Positions 1 to 5,459 of a DNA stretch of 6,206 nucleotides are shown in pieces. Numbering within the stretch: the first letter of the stretch is position 1; every line of letters starts with the position of its first letter. The translations under genes were made by a program, and so were the position numbers. This DNA comes from JAPLLS01 sp041309145. GTDB taxonomy: Bacteria > Omnitrophota > Gorgyraeia > Gygaellales > Profunditerraquicolaceae. The stretch is taken from contig JBFZAG010000100.1 of NCBI GenBank assembly GCA_041309145.1, forward strand, positions 1-6,206, written 5' to 3'. Below the pieces are notes generated by a model, which worked only from the letters and a program-made list of their open reading frames with translations, was not told where the DNA came from and did no database searches.

Positions 1-1014
1 CTGGGATATCTGGTCCAGATCGCCTATCTGGTCATCAATAAGAACGTGGACATATTCAGCGTGACCAAACTGTTCTTATTGCGGATCCCGGCGATCATGA
101 TCTACATCCTGCCAATTTCCACTCTGGTCGCCATCCTTTTATCCATGGGGCGGCTTTCCAGCGATAATGAAATAGTCACTATCCGGGCCAGCGGCGTGCA
201 TTTGATAAGCCTGGTCAAGCCGCTTCTGACATTAGGCCTGTTGATGAGCATGGTGATGGTCATCTTTAACGACCGGTTTATCCCTTACGCCCATTTTGAA
301 AGCAGGAAAACCCTGATCGAAGTGGGGATGCAAAACCCCGCGGCCGCGCTCGAGCCGGGGGTATTCATCAATTCTTTCGACAAATACATCATCTTTATCT
401 ACGCCATTGACGGGTATAAACTTTCCAACGTGCGCATTTACGAGCCTCAGGGCGAAGACAAGCCCACCCGGATCATCGTCGCCAAAAGAGGGGAATTCGT
501 GCCGGTGCCGGAAAAGAACATGGTAAAGCTGAAGCTCATGGACGGCACCGCCGACGAGCCTGACCCCGATAATCCGCGCAGCTTTTATAAGCTTAATTTC
601 AAGACTTACTTCATGAGCCTCGACTTCGCCAATGCCAGGGACAAGAATTCCATCGAAAAAAAGCCGAAAGATATGACCATTAAAGAACTCAAGGCCCAGA
701 TCGAAAAACTAAAGAAAGAAAATATCGATTACAACCCGATGGTCGCCGAGATTAACGAAAAAATATCGCTGGCCTTCTCATCGTTCGTATTCATTCTCCT
801 GGGCCTGCCCCTGGCGGTGATCACCCGGCGCCGGGAAAAATCAATCAACTTCGGGATCGCCTTCATCGTAATCGGAGTTTATTACCTTTTGCTTCTGGCC
901 CTGGAAGCCCTGAGCATGCAGGGCTACCTCGACCCGACCCTGGCCCTGTGGTTTCCCAACATACTCTTCGGCTCGATAGGCGCCTATTTAACCTACAGGC
1001 TATGCGTATATTAG
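1..1014 (+). CDS. lptF: LptF-like LPS export ABC transporter permease, 5' partial
   Basis: Inner-membrane permease subunit of the LptB2FG transporter, which extracts lipopolysaccharide from the inner membrane and passes it to the periplasmic Lpt bridge. The frame is open from base 1 (LGYLVQIAYLV...), so the GTG at 46 is internal. Judged against the family, about 30 N-terminal residues including most of membrane segment 1 lie upstream. Of 337 visible residues, hydrophobic segments lie at about 25-50, 68-90, 255-275, 284-305 and 315-335. The family signature GRLSSDNEIVTIRASGV is at about 51-67, and a polar periplasmic (jellyroll) domain separates the two membrane halves. A lysine-rich stretch at about 218-241 precedes the second half, and an RRRE turn follows membrane segment 4, as usual. 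The stop TAG overlaps the start of the next permease gene, so the two are co-translated. Assigning F rather than G rests on gene order; the YjgP/YjgQ family membership is secure. Confidence 0.88.
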   Translation: MGYLVQIAYLVINKNVDIFSVTKLFLLRIPAIMIYILPISTLVAILLSMGRLSSDNEIVTIRASGVHLISLVKPLLTLGLLMSMVMVIFNDRFIPYAHFESRKTLIEVGMQNPAAALEPGVFINSFDKYIIFIYAIDGYKLSNVRIYEPQGEDKPTRIIVAKRGEFVPVPEKNMVKLKLMDGTADEPDPDNPRSFYKLNFKTYFMSLDFANARDKNSIEKKPKDMTIKELKAQIEKLKKENIDYNPMVAEINEKISLAFSSFVFILLGLPLAVITRRREKSINFGIAFIVIGVYYLLLLALEALSMQGYLDPTLALWFPNILFGSIGAYLTYRLCVY

Positions 1015-2105
1015 ACCGCTACATCCTAAGATCTATCCTGGGCATATTCTTTCTCTGCCTGTTCACCTTCTTCTTCCTTTATATTATAGTCGATCTTTTT
1101 TCGCATTTGGACGTGATCCTGGAACATAAAATAAGCCTGGAGGTCGTAAAACTTTATTATCTGACCTTTCTTCCGGCGATTTTCATCCAGGTCTCCCCTT
1201 TTGCCTGTCTTCTGGCCACTCTTTATACCTTCGCCAAGCTCAACCACGACAACGAGATCATCGCCATGCGCTCCTCGGGCTTAAGCATCTTCCAGATCAC
1301 CAAGACCGCGGTGATTTTCGGGTTCATCGTCAGCATCTTTGTTTTCTGGATCAATGACAAAATCGCCCCTTCTTACCGCCAGCAGAACCTCAAGATCAAA
1401 GAACAGATGGAAAGCGACGACTACAGGAAGATCAAGAATAAGAACCTGCAGGTCTTGAGAAATCTGACCATCTACGGCTCAAAAAACCGGCTTTTCTACA
1501 TCAATAAGTTCGACCCCGCCCATAAGACAATGGAAGGGATCATTATCCTCGAGCACGACGTCCAACAGAACATCATCCGGAAGATCGTGGCCCACCGGGG
1601 AGAGTTTAAAGACAAGCTCTGGAAGTTTTATCAGAGCATCACCTACATCTTTGACGAAAACGGCCAGTTAAAATCCGACCCCCAGTTCCTGGAAGAGGAG
1701 ACCATGCCTTTCACCGAATCCCCCGAGGAATTCGTCAACCAAAAACAAAGCACTGATTTTATGAGCCTGGCGCAGATCGAAGATTATATCTGGAGGCTTT
1801 CCAAAAGCGGGGCGACCACGGTGATCCGGAACCTCAAAGTCGACTATTACCAGCGCTTCACATTGCCGCTGACCAGCCTGATCATCATCCTTATCGGTAT
1901 CCCTTTCTCTTTTAAAATGCGGCGCAAGGCAACAGGAATGTCTTCTTTCGGAATAGCGCTGGTGGTGGGATTTGTTTATTACGTTTTGACCGCGGTTAGC
2001 ATCGCCCTGGGCAAAGCCGGGATACTCATCCCGTTTTTATCAGTATCAATAAGCCACATCCTCATGCTTTTATTGAGCATCTACCTGATCGGAAACCTGC
2101 CTTAA
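1002..2105 (+). CDS. lptG: LptG-like LPS export ABC transporter permease
   Basis: Second YjgP/YjgQ-family permease, the expected partner of the upstream LptF-like protein in the LptB2FG lipopolysaccharide exporter. I start it at the ATG at 1002 (MRILDRYILRSI), not at an earlier in-frame GTG at 948. MRxLDRYILR is the usual family N-terminus, and the longer start would only add 18 residues read through the end of lptF. It overlaps lptF by 13 bases, with only a weak AGG two bases before the ATG, so coupling is likely. The 367 residues match family length. Membrane segments lie at about 11-33, 55-80, 100-118, 288-305, 315-338 and 341-364. The motif AKLNHDNEIIAMRSSGLS (78-95) is the family signature. 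Residues about 120-285 form the soluble periplasmic domain. The stop TAA lies at the edge of a palindromic repeat. The F/G naming is by gene order. Confidence 0.88.
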   Translation: MRILDRYILRSILGIFFLCLFTFFFLYIIVDLFSHLDVILEHKISLEVVKLYYLTFLPAIFIQVSPFACLLATLYTFAKLNHDNEIIAMRSSGLSIFQITKTAVIFGFIVSIFVFWINDKIAPSYRQQNLKIKEQMESDDYRKIKNKNLQVLRNLTIYGSKNRLFYINKFDPAHKTMEGIIILEHDVQQNIIRKIVAHRGEFKDKLWKFYQSITYIFDENGQLKSDPQFLEEETMPFTESPEEFVNQKQSTDFMSLAQIEDYIWRLSKSGATTVIRNLKVDYYQRFTLPLTSLIIILIGIPFSFKMRRKATGMSSFGIALVVGFVYYVLTAVSIALGKAGILIPFLSVSISHILMLLLSIYLIGNLP

Positions 2106-2184
2106 AAAAATAATGGGGACGCTTCTATTTATTACGCCTAAGGCGTTCGGTAAAAATAAATAGAAACGTCCCCATTATTTTTAA
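2102..2184. repeat. Palindromic repeat 1 (GGGGACG family) between convergent genes
   Basis: Near-perfect inverted repeat. Arm 2106-2133 pairs with arm 2155-2182 over 28 positions with one difference (C2122 opposite A2166), around a 21-base loop. The TTAAAAA ends are also symmetrical, extending the element to about 2102-2184. The loop holds a small hairpin, ACGCC-TAA-GGCGT (2134-2146). The arm core is ATGGGGACGYTTCTATTT. The element fills the whole space between the lptG stop (TAA 2103-2105) and the alr stop (complement of 2181-2183), so both stops are formed in or against its ends. A second, related palindrome lies at 5385-5459. Similar size, loop length and core point to a dispersed, non-autonomous REP/MITE-like element; this family assignment is inferred. 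Confidence 0.9.
2106..2182. terminator. Possible bidirectional transcription terminator (repeat 1)
   Basis: Transcripts from either side would form the long stem of repeat 1 ending in a U-rich tail: AUUAUUUUU on the + side after lptG, and AUUAUUUUUUU on the - side after alr. Its position exactly between two convergent genes fits a shared terminator. The stem is less GC-rich than a classical one, apart from the GGGGACG block, so termination efficiency is uncertain. Confidence 0.5.
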
Positions 2185-3308
2185 TCTATATAGACCCTGG
2201 GGATGCGGCTGCCTAGCCCGCAGACGATCTCATAAGATATGGTATTGCTCAAACGGGCTAACTCTTCGGCGGTTATCCGCTCTTTCCCCTGAGAACCGAT
2301 CAATACCGCCTCATCCCCGGTCCGGACTTTAAGATTTCCGACATCAACCATGATCTGGTCCATGCAGATCCGGCCGCTGATCTTAAAACGCTTGCCCCTT
2401 ATCAATACCGGCCCGATATTAGACAGGTTGCGGGGATAACCGTCTCCGTATCCGATAGGCAAAGTTACAATCGTGGTATTATTTTTAGCGACATAAATGT
2501 GACCGTAGCTTATTCCGCAGCCCTTAGAGACCTTTTTGACATAGACAACTCTGGTCTTTAAACTTAAGACGGGTTTGAGCTTTATCTCAAGCCCCTGTTT
2601 GGGGTAAAGCCCGTAAAGCACCAGCCCCGGCCTGACCATATTAAAATGGCTGTCACGGTATGCCAGGATCCCCATGCTGTTGGCTGCGTGAACTAAAGGT
2701 ACATGTATCTTTTCGGATTTAAGCTCTGAAAGCAGATTGTCCAACTGACCTATCTGGCCCCGGGTAATCTTCTTGCTGGTATCGGCGAAAGCAAAATGGG
2801 TGAATATCCCTTCGATCTCGATAAACCTCAAAGCCAGGATCTTTCTGACCAGCCTTAAAACTTCCTGGCCGGGCAATCCGATCCTGCCCATGCCGGTATC
2901 GACTTTAATATGCACCTTGATCTTCCGGGCCAGCCTTTGACCGAAACAATCAAGTTCCGCTGCCTGATCATAGGAGCAGATCGTGGGAGTAAGCTTATAG
3001 CGGAATAGAGGTTCAGCATCCCCCTTAAGAACAAGCCCGAGGACCAGGATCGGGATTTTTATCCCGGCCGACCTTATTTCTATTCCCTCGTCGATGGAAG
3101 CGACCCCGAAATAATCCACCTGGTTTGCCGCCAATTTGCGGGCAACCGGGATCAGCCCATGGCCGTAGCCATCAGCTTTGATCGTGGCCAGGATCCTTGT
3201 TTTCGGGGATAACCTTTTTTTTACCCGGCTTAGATTGAAAGCCAGAGCCTCAAGGTCGACTTCAGCCCAGGTAGGGCGGTAGCCTATTTTATCTTTGGTA
3301 GCGGTCAT
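2181..3308 (-). CDS. alr: Alanine racemase
   Basis: PLP-dependent fold-type III racemase interconverting L- and D-alanine, supplying D-Ala for peptidoglycan in the cytoplasm. The 375 residues match the family's usual length. The PLP-binding lysine is K44 in KADGYGHG. VDTGMGRIG (136-144) and HAANS (207-211) line the barrel, and MVRPGLVLYG (224-233) is the conserved strand with Arg226. The second catalytic base is Tyr268 in GISYGH, at the start of the C-terminal beta domain. GRICMDQIMVDVG (312-324) and ISYEIVCGLGSRIPRVY (357-373) close the family pattern. All key residues are present. The ATG is one base after the tsaB stop, and no good Shine-Dalgarno is visible, so translation is probably coupled to tsaB. 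Its stop codon takes its last two bases from palindromic repeat 1, which may also end the transcript. It is the last gene of the minus-strand cluster. Confidence 0.97.
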   Translation of the reverse strand: MTATKDKIGYRPTWAEVDLEALAFNLSRVKKRLSPKTRILATIKADGYGHGLIPVARKLAANQVDYFGVASIDEGIEIRSAGIKIPILVLGLVLKGDAEPLFRYKLTPTICSYDQAAELDCFGQRLARKIKVHIKVDTGMGRIGLPGQEVLRLVRKILALRFIEIEGIFTHFAFADTSKKITRGQIGQLDNLLSELKSEKIHVPLVHAANSMGILAYRDSHFNMVRPGLVLYGLYPKQGLEIKLKPVLSLKTRVVYVKKVSKGCGISYGHIYVAKNNTTIVTLPIGYGDGYPRNLSNIGPVLIRGKRFKISGRICMDQIMVDVGNLKVRTGDEAVLIGSQGKERITAEELARLSNTISYEIVCGLGSRIPRVYID

Positions 3309-3309
3309 T

Positions 3310-4023
3310 TTATTTTGAGCTCAAAGAAAGATGCCTGATCTGGCATTCTTTAGGATAAAGATAAAGCGCCTCTAAACCAAAAGCGTCTTTTAATTTTTTG
3401 TCCCGGACGGCCAGTTTCGCCAGATCGATCAGATTCCTTGCTTCAAGGCGCCAGTGATCTTTATCCAGGATCTTGATCCCCTTGAGAAGCGCGAAACATC
3501 CTTTTTCCCAGGTATTCAGTCCATCGCCGAGGATAACGCTGTTCTCTAAAGCTTTAGCGGAGATCTTCTGCGTGACTTTAAGAGCGGTCTCCCGGCAGCC
3601 GAGCAACATATAAGGAGTTATGCGCTTGAGCAGGCTGCCTTGTTTTCTGTAAATAGCCGAATAAAAAAGCCCTCTTTTGGCGTCAATGATCGGGATTATA
3701 AAATCCGGCGTTTTCCCGGCGTTCCGAGCTAAGATGTCCAGGCTGGAGACCGCCGCCACCGGTTTGTTCAAAGACCAGCTCAAGGCTTTGACCGCCGACA
3801 GGCCGACTCTGAGCCCGGTAAAAGATCCCGGACCGACCCCGGCGGCGAAATAGTCTATCTCGTTTGTTTTCCAGCCCAAAACTCCTACCACCCGCTTGAG
3901 CGTCGGCACCAGTAACTCCGAAAGCTTAGTGCCCAGCTCGAGATTATATTCGTAAACCTTATCTCCGTCGCCGGCGCCCAGGCACAAAGTCCGGGTCGAT
4001 GTATCAATGGCCAAAATTTTCAT
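3310..4023 (-). CDS. tsaB: tRNA t6A37 threonylcarbamoyl-transfer complex subunit TsaB
   Basis: Non-catalytic ASKHA-fold subunit that binds TsaD and, with TsaE, supports transfer of the threonylcarbamoyl group to A37 of ANN-decoding tRNAs. The 237 residues are typical. The N-terminal phosphate-loop-like strand is MKILAIDTST (1-10), the diagnostic block GVGPGSFTGLRVG is at 62-74, and PIIDAKRGLFYSAIYR (111-126) is the second conserved strand. The C-terminal part from about 130 is weakly conserved, as usual. The helix that often reads HSE has LSE here (34-36), a minor departure. The ATG is preceded by GGAG at seven bases' spacing, inside the 3' end of tsaE. The start overlaps tsaE by 20 bases, and alr starts one base after the stop. 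The order thiL-tsaE-tsaB is the same as in Bacillus subtilis (ydiA-ydiB-ydiC). There rimI and tsaD follow, whereas here alr does. TsaD must be encoded elsewhere. Confidence 0.95.
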   Translation of the reverse strand: MKILAIDTSTRTLCLGAGDGDKVYEYNLELGTKLSELLVPTLKRVVGVLGWKTNEIDYFAAGVGPGSFTGLRVGLSAVKALSWSLNKPVAAVSSLDILARNAGKTPDFIIPIIDAKRGLFYSAIYRKQGSLLKRITPYMLLGCRETALKVTQKISAKALENSVILGDGLNTWEKGCFALLKGIKILDKDHWRLEARNLIDLAKLAVRDKKLKDAFGLEALYLYPKECQIRHLSLSSK

Positions 4024-4489
4024 GGATTATCTCCAATAATCTCCGATACCTGGGCCCTTCAGCGCAGATCTCGAGCTTCCTCTTGTTTTCTCCGGCGACC
4101 AGCAGCTTGATCTTCAGGGCTTCCCGAGGCAAAAGATTTCCCAGTTTATCCGCCCATTCGATAACCGAGACGCCTTCGTCAAAAAGATATTCCTCATAGC
4201 CCAGATCGAGCATATCTTCAGGCAGGTCAAGCCGGTAAAGGTCAAAGTGATAGACCGGCAGTTTGCCTTTATACTGCCGCAGTATGACAAATGTCGGGCT
4301 GGTGACCTTGTCTTTATCCACTCCCAGCCCCGAACTTATGCCTTTGGTCAGGATGGTCTTTCCGCTGCCCAGATCCCCGAAAAGGCAGACAATATCCCCT
4401 TTATTGAGATTTCCGGCGATCAGCTTGCCTATACTTAAAGTCTTTTGCACTGAATCGGATAATATTTGCATGGTCTTAAAAATGGGCAT
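4004..4489 (-). CDS. tsaE: tRNA t6A37 biosynthesis ATPase TsaE
   Basis: Small P-loop ATPase that works with the TsaB-TsaD heterodimer in t6A37 tRNA modification, hydrolysing ATP to allow repeated cycles. The 161 residues fit the family. The Walker A motif GDLGSGKT is at 38-45, the threonine switch TSPT is at 63-66, HFDLYRL (81-87) is the diagnostic block, and Glu111-Trp112 in VIEWADKL matches the conserved EW. The start is ambiguous. The ATG at 4489 overlaps the thiL 3' end by 14 bases, while a second ATG at 4471 (residue 7, MQILSDS) lies just after the thiL stop. Neither has a convincing Shine-Dalgarno, so the gene may depend on ribosomes finishing thiL. Both choices leave a family-like N-terminus before Walker A. 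The 3' end overlaps tsaB. Confidence 0.96.
   Translation of the reverse strand: MPIFKTMQILSDSVQKTLSIGKLIAGNLNKGDIVCLFGDLGSGKTILTKGISSGLGVDKDKVTSPTFVILRQYKGKLPVYHFDLYRLDLPEDMLDLGYEEYLFDEGVSVIEWADKLGNLLPREALKIKLLVAGENKRKLEICAEGPRYRRLLEIIHENFGH
4031..4034 (-). promoter_or_regulatory. Shine-Dalgarno for tsaB
   Basis: GGAG on the minus strand, seven bases before the tsaB ATG and within the last codons of tsaE. It supports MKILAIDTST as the true start and shows that tsaB can initiate on its own despite the 20-base overlap. Confidence 0.7.
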
Positions 4490-5369
4490 ATCCGCACAGC
4501 TTGATTTTTTTCCGTTGTATTTTCTTATCCACCAGGGTCAGCCCGAATTTCCCGGCTACGATCTCTCCTATAGGAGTGAACCTTCCTCCGGAACTCTTCA
4601 GCTTACGGGCATCTTTTAAACCTGCGGTAAAGATCAGCTCAAAATCCTCTCCGTCGCAAAAGGCGTTGCGCAAAGATCCGGCCCAGGGGCTTATCGGGAT
4701 CAGATCCTCGTAGATCACCGCGCCGACCCGACTATCTTCCAATATATGGCCGAGGTCCGATCGCAGGCCGTCGGAAGCGTCGATCATAGAATTGATCTTA
4801 AAATTATTGACCAGGTACCTCGCTTCTTTTAAACGGGGAATAAAACTAAGGTGCTTACCTCTGATCGAACCGCCAAAAGTTCCGGTGACAAATATGATAT
4901 CTTTGACCTTGGCTCCGCCCCTTAAAACCAGTTTTTTCTTTTCCACTTCTCCCAGAAGGCTTACGTCAATGCTCAACTTCGGAGCTTTGCTGATATCTCC
5001 TCCGACAATATTCACTTTGAACTCCCGGGCGAGCAGATTCAGCCCTTTATAGATCCGGTCGACTTCCGCCACTTTAGTTTTCAAAGTTATTCCCAGCGAG
5101 ATCAGGCAATGCCGGGGCAGCCCTCCGCAAGCGGCAATATCGCTGAGGCAGACCGCCAGCGCCTTTCTTCCCACGAGCATCCGGTCATCGCGCGGGGTGA
5201 AATCCACTCCTTCGACGATCATATCGCAGGTATAAAGCTGGTATTTACCGGCCCCGGACTTTAAAACCGCGCAGTCATCGCCTATGCCTTTAACCACAGA
5301 AGAATCCGTGCTAATCCCGTCTTTGATCCTTCGGATCAAACCGAACTCGCCAAGACTTTTCAAGTCCAT
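4476..5369 (-). CDS. thiL: Thiamine-monophosphate kinase
   Basis: Cytoplasmic kinase of the PurM/AIR-synthase-like superfamily that phosphorylates thiamine monophosphate with ATP to give the cofactor thiamine diphosphate. The 297 residues are slightly short of the usual 310-330 but complete. The N-terminal metal/substrate motif is GIGDDCAVL (28-36). CDMIVEGVDF (48-57), LSDIAACGG (75-83) and NIVGGDIS (120-127) carry the conserved aspartates, with the second-domain FVTGTFGGS at 160-168. MIDASDGLRSDLGHI (195-209) and GEDFELIF (240-247) are the C-terminal active-site blocks, and the protein ends in GYAHF, matching the family's G-aromatic-x-HF ending. The ATG at 5369 has a strong GGGAGAGG upstream. 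The gene overlaps tsaE and is separated from mtnA by 33 bases, part of which belongs to palindromic repeat 2. It is probably the first gene of the thiL-tsaE-tsaB-alr unit, or an internal one if mtnA reads through. Confidence 0.96.
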   Translation of the reverse strand: MDLKSLGEFGLIRRIKDGISTDSSVVKGIGDDCAVLKSGAGKYQLYTCDMIVEGVDFTPRDDRMLVGRKALAVCLSDIAACGGLPRHCLISLGITLKTKVAEVDRIYKGLNLLAREFKVNIVGGDISKAPKLSIDVSLLGEVEKKKLVLRGGAKVKDIIFVTGTFGGSIRGKHLSFIPRLKEARYLVNNFKINSMIDASDGLRSDLGHILEDSRVGAVIYEDLIPISPWAGSLRNAFCDGEDFELIFTAGLKDARKLKSSGGRFTPIGEIVAGKFGLTLVDKKIQRKKIKLCGYAHF

Positions 5370-5372
5370 TTG

Positions 5373-5380
5373 CCTCTCCC
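5373..5380 (-). promoter_or_regulatory. Shine-Dalgarno for thiL
   Basis: GGGAGAGG on the minus strand immediately upstream of the thiL ATG, with GGAG at six bases' spacing. It fixes the thiL start. It lies four bases downstream of the hairpin arm of repeat 2, so folding of that hairpin would leave it exposed. Confidence 0.75.
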
Positions 5381-5384
5381 TTCA

Positions 5385-5459
5385 AAAAACAGGGGACGGT
5401 TCCTATTTTTTCCGGCCTGATATTCTTTCTTTGAAAAACAGGAACCGTCCCCTATTTTT
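5385..5459. repeat. Palindromic repeat 2 (GGGGACG family) inside the mtnA 3' end
   Basis: Inverted repeat with arms 5385-5410 and 5434-5459, 26 positions with two differences (5390/5454 and 5405/5439), around a 23-base loop. The arm core is AGGGGACGGTTCCTRTTTTT. It shares GGGGACG, the following TTC and TATTT with repeat 1 at 2102-2184, and has the same overall size and loop length, so the two look like members of one dispersed family that have diverged. It spans the last 18 codons of mtnA, its TAG stop (5403-5405) and part of the spacer before thiL. I infer it is a non-autonomous mobile repeat that landed near the mtnA 3' end. No transposase is visible in the window. Confidence 0.88.
5385..5459 (-). 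terminator. Terminator-like hairpin between mtnA and thiL
   Basis: Read on the minus strand, the mtnA transcript would form a stem with a strong AGGGGACGGUUCCU / AGGAACCGUCCCCU core, followed at once by GUUUUUUG. This has the shape of an intrinsic terminator or attenuator. It lies just before the thiL ribosome-binding site with no room for a promoter after it, so whether it stops, reduces or merely separates transcription of the thiL cluster is open. Confidence 0.4.

Noticed and set aside
46..48. GTG at 46 as the start of lptF
   Set aside because: The frame is open to base 1 and the upstream residues (LGYLVQIAYLVINKN) continue the LptF homology, so the gene is truncated by the window edge.
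824..835. Perfect 12-base palindrome CCCGGCGCCGGG
   Set aside because: It lies in lptF codons for the conserved TRRR turn after membrane segment 4. It is short, GC-rich and most simply explained by codon choice.
948..1001. In-frame GTG extension of lptG by 18 residues
   Set aside because: It is read entirely through the 3' end of lptF and does not resemble the family N-terminus. The ATG at 1002 gives the standard MRILDRYILR start.
1026..1247. 73-codon frame on the - strand within lptG
   Set aside because: It is antisense to the conserved membrane region of lptG. Its charged, repetitive composition is what reverse-complemented hydrophobic codons give.
4263..4619. 118-codon and other + strand frames across tsaE and thiL
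   Set aside because: All are antisense to well-supported genes, with no domain, no ribosome-binding site of note and no coding character of their own.
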